In this document: in pieces, positions 10,079-21,284 of the stretch
How positions within the stretch are numbered: the stretch's first letter is position 1
Layout of the letters: every line of letters starts with the position of its first letter
Origin: Ramazzottius varieornatus
Lineage: Eukaryota; Tardigrada; Eutardigrada; Parachela; Ramazzottiidae
Direction: 5' to 3'
Length of the DNA stretch: 64,000 nucleotides
Assembly: GCA_001949185.1 (NCBI GenBank)
Contig: BDGG01000003.1
Location: 921,502-985,501, forward strand
The notes under the pieces: generated by a model
Told to the model about the DNA's origin: nothing
Database searches by the model: none
What the model saw: the letters and a program-made list of their open reading frames with translations, nothing else
Program-made: the position numbers and the translations under genes

Positions 10079-12594
10079 AGCTTGTCAGCAGTCCAACCTA
10101 CGATAACGCAAAATCAAACCTATTCAAGGTTCAGAGTCGACCGGCGATAGAATAAGTCTACTAGCGGTGTACAAAGAGGAACTGAAACACTTGTTTCAAA
10201 GAGTTATACCTTGATAGCTCCCCCGACGTTCCCTGTGAAGAAGTTTGTTGACTTTCGTACCAAGTGTTTTCCGGGTATTCGAAATGGGCCATCGAAGAGC
10301 GAACGAAACAGAAAAAAAATGCTGCATTATGCAAATCGGCAGTCATCGCACTCACTGAAACATATGCCACAAGATCCAAACGAAACTTTGGAGCGAAAAC
10401 AGGAGGGACGTGTTATGCAAAGAGGCATGAGCGACCATGCTGCTCCACTGCGGAATACCTTTTTCTGTCGATGAAGTTCGCGATATCGGCGACTGCGCTG
10501 TGGTTTTTTATGGTTGGACCACCGCATGCGAGGCGAAGATTCCAGCGAAAATGCACGGCACCGTACAATGTCCAAAGAACAGCCATGTCATTAGCCGTAA
10601 CTCCATCGTATGGGTACTGAAAGGTGTTGGAAAGTAGGCTGTAGTTGGTGAAACAGTCGGACGGCCAACGTTTCACCCATGAAGTTTTTCCAGCACGACG
10701 AACGATTACATGCTTCTTTCCCTGAAGGATCTTTGCTTGGTTTGCTTTCAGTTGTTACGTGCGAAGCGGACGTTTTACGAGTAACATATGTACATAGAGG
10801 GGTTCAATACGTTTTAAAGCTGCGTTCACGAGAAATTCTGTTGGCGATCTCTGCAATTTCTTGCATAAGGTTAGAGCAACTTATGGGCAATACTGCAAAA
10901 CTAGAGCTCAGGCTGCGAAGTCATTCGTTTGTAAGGTATACGAAGGGAAGTTTTTTAGGGCTCCACGTTCTCGAAGAAATTATGTAGTTTCTTCCCCATT
11001 GTCCGTTTGAATTTAACTACGGCACTGGATGAAGGAGGCATGTCTAGTGCCTTGTTCGGACAGGAGGAAGTCAAGCCGGACCGCTGTCAAGACTCGAGAA
11101 AACATTTTTACTTCCTACAAAGCAAAAATGCGCAAGTGAAACGGGTGAATTCATCTGGCGCGCTACCGGATCATTTTTGAAACTTTTTTATCTCTACCGG
11201 GGTTCTATTTTTGATGAGAGTTAGCTGTCACTCTGTATTTTCTTCACAGTTTGGTTGCTTTGTGTCGAAGCGCTAAAAAATAACCTATCTAGAAATTCGA
11301 GAAACTGCATTACCACGGTCGGCGCGGTTAACGTCAGAATAATATTAAAAAATGCGTGAGTTTACGAAGAAAATCGAAAAAGATTTCGCATCTTTCCAAA
11401 AGAATTATTTATCCTTCTGTGCTAGTGCCAGGTACCTCATGTTTCGAGGATAGTGGTTAGAAGAGATGGTCTATCTCTAAAAAGCGTGCTCCGGATAATA
11501 GAACTTTCAGGTGGTCTCTGCCTTAAAACTTATTGAGCCCCCTATGTATTAGGTGCGGGAGTACGACCCGTCTCCCTGTCCTCTGCCGAAGTCGAAAATT
11601 TTTTCTGACGCCATATCTCAAACGTTTTGGCCAGCTTATCCTAAGTCATAAATTTTGCTATCCCTCTGATTCTTTGTACGATCGTACGTTCGGTTGTTTG
11701 GCGTCCCGTATTGTCACAATTCTTTCCTACGTTCGGACAGAATACCAGCGGGGACAAGTGTAGTTTTTACGGCCTTTCAGGCGTGTCAAATTCCTGACAG
11801 ATTTTTTTCGGGTTTTGGAAGGCATTTTTCGTCCATCAATTAGTAAACTTTGCTTAGCGTGTACGTCTAAAGAACCGGGACGTTAATGTGAATGTGAACG
11901 CTACAATGCCTCCCAAAACCCGAATCAGTGTTTAACCTGTTAATCACAATTAAACTGGAGCTTAACTTTCGCTTGACCAGTAACAACGTTCGTCTGGCTC
12001 ACACGCAAATTTTATTGGCCAATGCCATCTGGCTCCATCCAACACCTATTTTTGGCGGTGAATTTTTGCGTAGACTGTACATCCAGACTACTACTCACGC
12101 GTCAGATTAATCATATTCAGAAACATCTGAGATCGAAAATTTCTCATGCACATGTGGCTCTGTAGCGACAACGACTGGGGAAAACATCCATAGTGCTCAA
12201 GAGTTATTTGCGAAGATACGAAAAACTAATGTAAATACAGTGCAGTGGACAAGTAACAACAAGTGGATAACAAGAAGCAAATAACAGGTGTTCTTGCACA
12301 TAAATTATCAGAGCGTATACCAGTGGTTCAATGACATTACTTTGTTAACTGCTGCTCATTCCATAGCTCAGTCTCATCGGTCTTTGTCGTGGACGTTATA
12401 CCATGAATAAATTATCCTGCCCACTTACATTTCCCCCAAGTTTCCCTTTCGCACTGAACATTCGCACGCAGTCTCAGTCGGTGAAACTGGTTACAGTCTA
12501 GGTTGCGATACTCCTAACGAGCCCGCTAGCGCCAAATATTCCAGTTATCCCCCGAGAACAATCGAACCATCTGCCCGTCACGCATGCCGAAATG
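10079..12594. other. Intergenic region carrying a small MITE
   Basis: No gene supportable. Promoter DNA of the two flanking divergent secreted-protein genes should lie at its two ends. A MITE copy is at 11932-12063. Confidence 0.4.
11932..12063 (+). mobile_element. Small MITE, family B, copy 1
   Basis: It aligns along its length with 33484-33623: shared ACAATTAAAC, GAGCTTAA, ATTGGCCA and CATCTGGCTCC occur in the same order. The terminal repeat is eroded relative to the other copy. It is non-coding. Confidence 0.65.
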
Positions 12595-12601
12595 TATAAA
12601 G
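12595..12601 (+). promoter_or_regulatory. TATA box (TATAAAG) of the Ly6/Ser-rich gene
   Basis: TATAAAG lies 83 bases upstream of ATG 12678. That spacing leaves room for a short 5' UTR, typical of strongly expressed secreted-protein genes. Confidence 0.55.
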
Positions 12602-12677
12602 TGAAGTCATTTTCCGCTTATATTGTCCTGGTTCTAGACGGTAAGGAAAGATCCATAGTTACTTTCATCTCGCTGAC

Positions 12678-14871
12678 ATGAAGCTCTTCGCCGCTCTCGC
12701 TACTGCGCTTGCCGCGCTGGTTCTCCAAGGTATGCTCTTTGGTTGGACGATTGTACAGAGTTTCTTTCATTATCCCACCGCTCAAGTAGTTTACAGCTCC
12801 TTAGTAAGTTACCCGTGTTTTCCGTATTTTTAGATGGATCTTCCGCCTTGCAGTGCTATGAGTGTCAAAGCTGTAGCGCGGTGTCCGCCGATACCCTGAC
12901 CGACTGCCCAGAGCCCGATGATCACTGTGCGGTTGTACTCTTCGAAGACAAAGGTAAGCCTGCTGTGTTTTTTGTTAGATTTTTAGGGGGAGGCGAACGG
13001 AAAATCAACTGCTAATGTTTGCAGGTGCAGTCAAGGTACACCGTGCATGTGCGAGCAATGTCGGCGAGTGGAAGATGGGTAACGAAAACGACGTCATCAA
13101 CAACTACAAGCTCTCCAACATTTCCGCTGCCTTCTATCAGTGCAACGGCGATGCCTGTAACGACGTCGAAGCCGCCGGAGTTAGCAATGGCCGCATCACC
13201 TTCACCATTGGTATGTCTGAGTCCCATTCTTCGTCATCCTCCTCCAAGTCCTCGTCTTCCAAGAGCGCGAAGTCTTCGAACAGCCAAAGCGGCGAGCAGA
13301 GCAAGAGCGAACAGGACGCTTCTCCTCAAGAAGGCAGTGAAGCTTCGTCAAAGTGGTCTTCCGCCCAGCTGCTCAACAAGCTGTCCGCCAGCAAGTCGAA
13401 AGAAAGTAGTGGCACGATTTCCTCCCAGTCGAAAGGCCAGGAAACGAGCCTGAAGTCGAGGTCCTCCAAGACATCCCTCAGCGCTTCCAGCAAATCGCAG
13501 AAAGCATCCTCTGGCTCTTCTGGTTCTACCGACGAGGTTGATGCCGATGGAGACGATTCCGCAGACAATGACCGAGACCAAACGGCCCAACCACAGAGAA
13601 GCCACGGATCGAAAAAGTCGTCTTCCGCTCAGCTGCTGAGCCAAATGTTCTCCAGCAGGATCGAACAGCCAAACTCAGCTACCGGCTCGGCTTCGGCTGG
13701 ATCAAAGTCTCAAGGCTCGAGTTCCAAGTCGACATCGTCTAAAGCGTCCTCCAGCCGTGGACTGCAGTCCGCCTCTTCCAGCTCGCTTGCTTCATCCGAC
13801 GGCGCCACTGACGACAGTCATGACCAGCAACGAAGCCAAAGGAAGACAAAGGCAACTACCGCCCGGGCCAGCAAGCACGCAAAGTCTGTCTCGATCAACA
13901 CTCAGGATTCCAGCTCGGAGTCTTCCAAGGCATCGTCCAGGAAGCCGGTGTTCGCTTCGTCTGACAGTGCCGAGCAAGACGACGTTCCCGCTAACACCAA
14001 GGAGCAAGAACGAGCGCTAGAGAATAGCCAAAGTGTCAAAAAGTCCTCCAGTTTGATCTATGGCAAAATATCGTCCAAAACCGGCTCGTCATCGTCCATG
14101 AAGAAATCATCTTCCATCTCGGTCTCCAACAAATCCATTACCCAGTCGTCCGCCGAAGGTTTGGACCAAGATCGGGAAGACAACGATGCCGAAGTGGAGA
14201 CTGCCAAGAAAGCCCAAAGGACCAAAACTATCGACGCTACTTCTTCGCAAAAGAACTCCAAAGCTCAAGGTTCGCTGGCAGCCAAAGCCAAGTCTTCTTC
14301 CAGCAGGTTCTCATCTTTCGCCAGTAGCCAGGAAAGTTCTCACAGCTTGCTTAGTGCTGGTGCCAAGAAGGAGCACGCCAAAGTCCAAAGCCACGGTGCC
14401 AAGTCCACCAAGTCCGAAGACCTGGACCAGAGCGAGGAGTTCGAAGATAACAGCGATGACAGTGAAGATGATGAGGACAGTACCGCCAAAAAGACCCATC
14501 AGAGCCAGCTGAAATCGGCCGAAAGCAAACAGGCCGCCGCCAAGGCTGCCTCTTCTTCGAAGAAATCCAAGTCTGCTTCCAGTTCTTCCTCTATCAAGTC
14601 ATCCAGCATCAGTAACAAGCAAACGGATGACTCGCAGCAGGAAGATGGCAGCGATGCAACGGGATATGGTCCTCGACCCACCAAGCCCACCACTAAGCCC
14701 ACCACTAAGCCCACTACCAGGACTACCACCACCACCACGACTTCCACGACCACCACGACAAAGAAGCCCAAGCCTCCAGTTTATGGTGGTGAGGAGCTTT
14801 TGCCTGCTACTGAGCTTGAAGTCACTCTGCGTCCTCGTCGACGAGGTCGCACTGTTTTTGACAGAAAGTGA
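12678..14871 (+). CDS. Secreted Ly6/uPAR-domain protein with long Ser/Lys-rich tail, 672 aa
   Basis: The exons are 12678-12729, 12834-12953 and 13025-14871. All junctions are GT..AG and in frame. Exon 1 is a signal peptide (MKLFAALATALAALVLQ). Exons 2-3 start a three-finger Ly6 domain of about 85 residues with eight cysteines: LQCYECQSC, DCPEPDDHC, HRAC and the closing QCNGDACND. The remaining ~550 residues are intrinsically disordered, rich in Ser, Lys, Ala, Glu and Asp, with loosely repeated blocks of S(S)AQLL..L/MFSS type and several acidic SEDDED patches. A Thr/Pro stretch (TKPTTKPTT) precedes a basic C-terminus (RPRRRGR). No GPI signal is visible, so it is probably fully secreted. The many S-x-E/D sites would suit secretory-pathway phosphorylation, and the Thr/Ser runs O-glycosylation; both are inference. 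The fusion of Ly6 to such a tail is unusual. Confidence 0.8.
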
Positions 14872-17242
14872 ACTATCCATCACTCACAATATGCTTATAG
14901 GTACCGCCACTTTGGCACTTGAACATTACAGAGTGGTTTCTTCATGCGTTTTTGTTAACACTTGCATCGGCCACAAAAGCTTTTCACTTGGTATCGCGTT
15001 GCCCGCAGTTCAGACGTGTGTTTTCCACAGCGATGAGCTCGCTAATGCAACCAGAGGTCGCTCACAGTCTGTTTATGAGACCGAGGGGGAACTGACGGCT
15101 TGGCGCATCAGCCTTCCCCCTGTTCTTCTGAACTGCAACGACCCCGTTGGCGAACTTAAAGACCCGAAACCAAATAGATCACTCAACGCTCTTGTAAACG
15201 TGGAGACTCGAAGAATGCTGATTCTTCCTGATGTAGCCGTTGTAGCAGTTGCTCTTCCAGTGATTGGCTTGCCGTATTTCGCCGGGTGCGCGACCTCGAT
15301 TGGGATTCTTCTGTGGCCGCGCGGATACGGAAACTGTGAGTCTTAAACCGGTGAGAATGGGTAATTCCGTGGAGAAGATTGATCAGATATGAAGCAACGA
15401 TGTTGCGGAGCAGGAAAGAAGAACTCATCGTGTGTGGCCTGCAACTGCAGGCAACGTCAACTTGTATCGACAGGACAGCCTGACTATCCGGTGACGGGTA
15501 GCTCAATGGAACTTCCGGCTTCTAACTGATCCGTCTTTGAGCTTACTACAAAAAACAACTTTTGTTGGTACGACGAATCCGGTGCTGTCTCTTCTGATTT
15601 TTCTGTTCAAACTTTGCTTGGGTTTTCACTGAGCTGCGACGTGAGAACTGGCATCAGTCCGCAAACGATTGTCAATACCGGGACCATATAATGTTGGAGC
15701 CACTGGTACAACTACGACTCGTGCGCGACATTTCATCCTCTTTTTCCGACTCTTTTTCTGCCTTATGATCATGTGGGTAACAACCAGAACAGGCATTGTG
15801 GAAGTGAAGTTGACCGCTATACAAAATCGGGATTACCGGGTAGGACGTCGCGGTTCTCGGTACGTATACCGGTCGATGTCAGTTGGTCGCCACGGTGTGA
15901 CCTGGTATGCAGACGGCATCGTTCGTTAAGTGTACCCCCAAGCATGGCACGAACTCTTTGACTGCCGGCATCCATGGTACTATAAAATGTTGACGATAGC
16001 TGTGCGGGAAGTACATGGCGCCTTTTTATACACCGTAGCTTCCGATGAAAATCGAGATCACATGCAAAATTCAGTTCAAGTTACTGGAGATCAATCGTTC
16101 GTAGCAGAGCTTAGACGGATAGGCAATGCCGGAAACAATCAACAGCATCTCAGGCAATAGTATGGATACGATATAGACATCTACTTGAAACATACCAGAT
16201 GAAAAGTGACAGACCGATCAAGAAACCGAGACCTGAGATCGAGAAGACCGGGTGGTTGCCAGAACGTGCGCTATATCAGGGTTGACCTCCGCGGAGCTGG
16301 AAAGTGGAACAAAGAAGTTCACTGCGGAAAGGTTAAACGCCAAAGGTTATGGGGCAGGTAAAACGTGAGTGGGGAAACAAAAAGTCTTATAAAACAGATA
16401 TAAATAAAGTTTGCCGCGCTAGTCCTGAAACCCGCTCTCCAGTATTGGAGTCTAACTTGTTATTCAGATGCTGCTTTCGAGATCTCGGTTTTGTGGAACT
16501 GCAGGGACACAGGGAACAGTCGACTGTCAGCGGCAGGTCGGTTGCGCGTCTGGTACTGTTTAGAATTGGCGAAATGGTTTTCAAAGGATGTGCTTGATGA
16601 TCCCATGCACTTCATCGATTGCGTGAAAGGGTACGAAGCCACTATAAATAATCTGGTGAAAGAGTTTAGCCAGCACGCGTTCGCAGTTTACTTCAAACGC
16701 GAGAAGGTGGATGAGGGCGGAGGGTCAACCGCGGCAAACACGACATCGTAACTTAAGTGCGCGAGAGATATTCTGGTTGGGGCTGAGGGTCAAAAATTTG
16801 GCCTGTCTCATAGTACTGTTGTGACGATATGGATTCGGCTGTGGTTCGCAACGCTTACGCGGAGTTTGCCATCGCCAGCCACAGAAAAGCAGCCGGGGTT
16901 GTCGTTAACGCGGCGTCGATACACTGCCGCGTGGCGATGGCTAAGTTCGAGTTCAGAACACCATCCGCAACGACCTGTTGTGCATGTACTTACGGCTTCG
17001 AAAACTTTCGTACTGCATTGCCAAACTGAATACCTTAGCTTGCACCGCTCGATATGTAGAAGTTTGGGAACAAACGAATGGAATACTGTACTCAACGGAA
17101 AGTGGAGGACTTCTGTAAAACATCAGCAGAAAACCTCGTCGGTAACTTGCAACAGTACCACTGGGACTGTTAGAGGGCACTGCAGGGGTACAACCAGCTT
17201 ATTTTCACTACGCGTAAACTGTAACCAGCTTCGACATATTAT
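14872..17242. other. Gene-free stretch
   Basis: Short ORFs on both strands show no motif, signal peptide or splice structure I can defend. It separates the Ly6 gene from the 3' end of the minus-strand AChBP-like gene. Confidence 0.4.
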
Positions 17243-18322
17243 CTAATCTTTTTTTGTCTTCAGAACTTCCAAGGTGATTTCCAGACGCGGATATTGCTCT
17301 TCGCAACATGGATAGGTTGCGGACTGGCGAGTTATGCTGGAGTTCTGGATAATAAAATTCTGGCCGTGGTAATCGGTATGATCTAAAAACGACATAAATT
17401 AGTCTCATCTCCATAGAGATCAGATAACCAAACGGAACACTCTCGGACTGTGTCCTATTACTGAAAACTACAGTAGATAAACGACCTTCTTACCAACAGT
17501 TGGGTGAGTTTCCTGCGGATAATCCAAGGCGTTTGCATCATACACCCAGGAGCCTGAAAAGCAGGAAAAAAACTTACGTTTGATGAAACGAAAGCAGTCA
17601 TGAGGCTAGAGGTATTGTAAGAAAGCCGACGAACAATATCTTCACGGTGACACGCCACAAAAACCTTACACGTACCAATTAGGATTTTTGCCTGATACAG
17701 CGTCCCGTTGTTGGTTTTTGTTTCGTTATAGTAAGTGAATATGGTGACTTTCGGAACCCATAACAGGTCTCCATTAGAGTATACCACACCTATCGTGTGT
17801 TCTTCGGAAAACAATTTCTGTTGGGAGTCGGGACTGAAAGCATGCAAAACTGTGAACGTCTACATCTTGCTGAATCGGAGATTAGACCACCTATGGTAAA
17901 CCGTCAGATCAGGTGTCCATATTTCATCCATAGGGATCCGGACTTGAGATATTCCATCATAGGCAGCTGGCTCCCACTGCAGACGCGAGTCATGCCATTT
18001 CATAGACAAGTATCCATCGAGCCGCATTACTTCCTCGTTGTCGTCCTGCAATAACAATATTCAAGTCTTCTTGGAAAAAAAGGTAGAGTAGTATTGATAG
18101 ACACACAACTACCTGGATTCTGACGCCACTAATCATGACGTTTACGCTGACGTTTACGCTAGGACTTCCTGGATCGGCATTGGGTCGTACATTAATATCG
18201 GCTCCAGCAATGAGGCTAGAGACCAGGGAGGAAGTCAAAATGGATCTGCACTGGGTTCCGGATAAGTTACAAGTCACAGTTATCATAAAAACGAATACTA
18301 CAATCAGTGGTGTCTTCGCCAT
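17243..18322 (-). CDS. Soluble acetylcholine-binding-protein-like pentameric receptor ectodomain, 240 aa
   Basis: Exons (minus) are 18322-18113, 18045-17891, 17833-17676, 17553-17494 and 17382-17243. All are GT..AG and close a 240-residue frame. A signal peptide (TPLIVVFVFMITVTC) precedes a complete Cys-loop-receptor ectodomain: WHDSRLQWEP (loop D Trp87), IPMDEIWTPDLTVYHS (loop A Tyr120), SNGDLLWVP, IGSWVYD (loop B Trp177) and TYPCCEEQY (loop C Tyr218, vicinal Cys220-Cys221, Tyr225). Translation stops at LKTKKD, just where TM1 would begin, and no membrane helix follows. Aromatic-box residues and the vicinal disulfide are those of ligand-binding alpha-type subunits and AChBPs. Both Cys-loop cysteines are replaced (Tyr157 and Ala170, with the usual 12-residue spacing), which is odd for a metazoan member. 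The family role is as a secreted acetylcholine sink; here that is inferred. The TAG at 17862-17860 lies in a 57-base intron. Confidence 0.8.
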
Positions 18323-18443
18323 GATATCCTCGGATTATTCCGCAGGACTATATTAGCCAGAAAACAGTCTGTGGACGACTTCGGTCGAACGGCCTCTTCG
18401 ACAGAACAAAGCTTTTCTCACCACCCGAAAAGCTTCCTGCTGC

Positions 18444-18497
18444 GTTCTACCATGTACCAAAGTGGACTTCGTTCTACCATGTACCAAAGTGGACTTC
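18444..18497 (+). repeat. Perfect 2x27-bp tandem repeat in a divergent promoter region
   Basis: Two identical 27-base units (18444-18470 and 18471-18497, containing ACCATGTACCAAAGTGG) lie in the 507 bases between the divergent start codons of the AChBP-like gene (18322, minus) and the astacin-like gene (18830, plus). Inverted AAAGCTTTTC blocks lie on either side. A shared cis element is possible. Confidence 0.75.
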
Positions 18498-18829
18498 TAT
18501 AAAGCTTTTCTGTGGCTTTTAGCTGAGTTCTTTGTATCAGGTTGTAAGATCGGCTTCGCTGTTTATCACTTTTAGGTACGAAGTGGTTTCTTGGACTTTC
18601 AGTTCAAGACGGACCTTGCTACCAAAGTGTCTTTATCGGTGTCAAGGATCGCTAGACGGAAAGCTAGAGGCAGTCTCATTTTTCCAGCTGTCAATTGCTT
18701 TGGGCATCGCCATAGACTATCTGCTCAAAATCAAGCCGCTTTCCGGTTCAACCATCATTCTTTTCAGTACAGGTACTCTCCCCGTTCTTCTGCAGTGTTG
18801 AAAAAATATCATCTGAATATTGTGAAAAT

Positions 18830-19899
18830 ATGACGAGGTTGCTGCTGAGCGTAGCAGTTTTTGGCTCATTGACTGCCCTCATCGGGGCGGCTGGATCCCG
18901 CGAGACGGATTTTATTCAACCTGGCGATGAGATAAGCGGTAATTGATATAGCTGATGAGTTTTTGTTTTGCCAGTTTTCTGCCACCTCATCCGGAATTTT
19001 GAATAGAACCATCGGAGCTCGACGATTACGATGACTTCACTGCACAAGGCGGAAGTTCGACCAAGCCGGACCCGAATGCGCCACCGCGCCGGGTGATCAA
19101 GCTGTGGCCTGATGGTGTTGTGAAATATAAGCTGTCCCCCTCCCTTCTATCTGATAATCGTAAGATAGCCCCACTTCGGGTTTTGTTTCACAGTAGCATC
19201 AAATTCATTCTGAACTCTATTTTAGCAAGAGAAATCGCAAACTTGCGCGCCATCATGACCACCATCTCACAGAAGACTTGCGTGCGATTCTCTCAGGCGT
19301 CGGCTGGAGAGCAAAGCTATGTTAGTGTAATTCCCGGACTCAAGTATGTACCTCGGGCTAAAGTATGTCAGAGGTTCCCCAAGACAAGTGACGGTTTTAT
19401 TTCAGGTGCAAGTCCATGTTGGGAAAGCAGGAAGGAGTTAGCACGTTAATGTTGTCTGTCAAGAACTGCTTCAACAACGGAACTTTGGCTCGAGGATTCA
19501 TGCGTATTCTAGGTTTCACCTACGAAAGCAATAGAGCGGATCGCGATCAGTTCTTGACTTTTAACTGGGATAACGTGGCCGAAGGTGAGAACTGAAAATG
19601 CGAACATGGACCTACTCTTAGACTGTGCGTCGGCATGTTCTTTGCTAAATGGAACGTGCCTTCTCATCCTTCTAGCTAACAAGAAAAAGTTCACAAAGTT
19701 ATCCGCGGACGATTATCCCGTCACCGATATGCCATACGATTTCTTGTCCTCCACTCACTTCCCGAAAAACGCTTGGGCCATCAATAAGAGCAGCTGGACA
19801 GTCCGTGCCAAACGCGATCCCGCGCAGCAGTTAGGCAACAACCGTGGGCTCAGCGACGGCGACCTCGCAAAAATCAAGAAGTTTTACAAGTGTCGTTAG
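18830..19899 (+). CDS. Secreted astacin-family protein with destroyed zinc site, 260 aa
   Basis: Exons are 18830-18938, 19007-19159, 19226-19343, 19406-19584 and 19676-19899, giving 260 residues in frame. A signal peptide (LLLSVAVFGSLTALIGAAG) is followed by an acidic linker and the astacin fold: VIKLWPDGVVKYKL (N-terminal strand), TCVRFSQAS, SVKNCFNNGTLARGF, PYDFLSSTHF and LSDGDLAKIKKFYKC at the C-terminus. The family motif HExxHxxGFxHE reads R156-G-F-M-R160-I-L-G-F-T-Y166-E. All three zinc histidines and the catalytic glutamate are therefore gone, while GF, E167 and DRD persist. The Met-turn SxMHY reads SSTHF (Met to Thr213, Tyr to Phe215). The fold and cysteines are kept and the ORF is intact, so this is a pseudoenzyme rather than a pseudogene. 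Possible roles are binding, scaffolding or protease regulation (inference). Confidence 0.85.
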
Positions 19900-21284
19900 C
19901 TTGAAGCGTTATGCCCTGGTATCTGACAGAAACTGAGTGCCGTTTTGATAACTTCGAGATTTCTCTGGACTTTGGGCCTGACGTAGCATTGTGCCCGTTC
20001 TGTACCGGTAGCTCAGCTCAGGTTGAGTTGAGAACATCCTCGAGGCAGGCTCGTATGAAGAGTGTTGCGCAGTTGACGGAGATTCAAGATATTCATACTT
20101 GCTTCTGTATTATAGTCTTTTCCTTCTCGACGGTGAGAATAGTTTGGAGGGTCTGGATATCTGTTCCTAGCTCATATTAGTCGTAGCAAGAGCGATAGCC
20201 GATAGCGAACTAGTGAAACCTGGTCCGGAAGTAGGCAGTTCGATCAATTACTTGTCCAATCAACTCACACGCCAGCATGCATGGGCACCCAGTGCGCATA
20301 CTGTGTCGTTTCACGATCAGCTGTTTCCCGCTGAGCGTTGTCATCTCAAGTCTTCCTTCCAGCTTTCCATGTAGCTATAACCCTAATGTCCCATTCGTGC
20401 TTACGCATCAGCGACAGAAGACAGCAGTAAAAACGGTTTTTTGGTGACATCATCGTTCGCACTTCCAGCAGCGAAAGTTCTACGGCTGCAACAAAAGTTC
20501 TTGAGTACGAACGGTTCATTCCTTGCTGTATTACCTCTAAGGTTTCGCGCAGTCACGTGACAAGCCAGTAAATATTGCGTGGCGGGGATAAAAAACTTCA
20601 CTGCCATCAATCAAAAATTTCCGACCAATCAAACGCAGCAATGTGCCACAATCAANNNNNNNNNNNNNNNNNNNNNNNNNNNNNNNNNNNNNNNNNNNNN
20701 NNNNNACCTTAGAGGTAATACAGTAGCATTTTCCGCTCGGTTTTTCGCTTTAACTTTTTCGCTTAGTACCGTATTTCGCAACCTACGGGAATCAGGTTGA
20801 GCAGCCTGCGGAAAATGTTTTTCTGGCGGATTTTCACTTTGGCGCGTTTTCTATCTTCCTCTAATACAACCCCTTCTGTACTCACCCAGGATCTCTTGCA
20901 TAGAATCTATCGAAGATATACTGACTCATCGAGGTATACAGTCGGCCACTTCCGACAGGTTATGGTCTATGACATGACACCACACCATATGACATGACAT
21001 GACCTGACCTGATATTCCGTTTCTGCCGCATCGGAGTATGAACGACAGGCAGTTTTACGGGAAGGTGCAGAGTCAAAACTTGGCGAAAAAGTTGTAACAT
21101 CATGCCTGCGTCAGAAATTTGCGAACCGTTGGCAGCCGCATTACTTGATTGCAAACTTCTCGCCTCTGACTTCTGTCGCCGACGCGTAAGCACGAATGGG
21201 GCATAACACCTATTAGTAACGCATAGAGAGTTCATGGTCTTCTCTTTGGTTTCTTCGGCAGAGGAGCATCAGGGACGCAGAAGC
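19900..21284. other. Gene-free stretch with MITE and assembly gap
   Basis: No gene is supported. It holds MITE family C copy 1, a 50-N gap, and an imprecise ATGAC/ACCTG pentamer microsatellite at about 20969-21012. Confidence 0.45.
20526..20723. mobile_element. MITE family C, copy 1 (interrupted by a 50-N gap)
   Basis: The left end CTGTATTACCTCTAAGG and right end CCTTAGAGGTAATACAG are inverted repeats, and the interior left of the gap matches 63673-63879 almost base for base. The right flank is TA (20724-20725), the left flank TG, so one side of the duplication has mutated. Ns run 20656-20705. Confidence 0.8.

Noticed and set aside
13326-14883. Minus-strand Gly- and Val-rich ORFs
   Set aside because: Shadows of the Ser/Lys-rich plus-strand exon.
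17554-17748. Extra introns or a microexon that would supply a Cys-loop (GTCKVFVAC, PHDCFRF)
   Set aside because: These give wrong C-to-C spacing or poor donors. The continuous exon to 17676 gives 25 residues between WVP and GSW, close to the family value.
17860-17862. In-frame TAG in the AChBP-like gene as a sign of pseudogenisation
   Set aside because: A 57-base intron (17890-17834) removes it and joins YHS to PDSQQKL at the expected loop A position in the correct phase.
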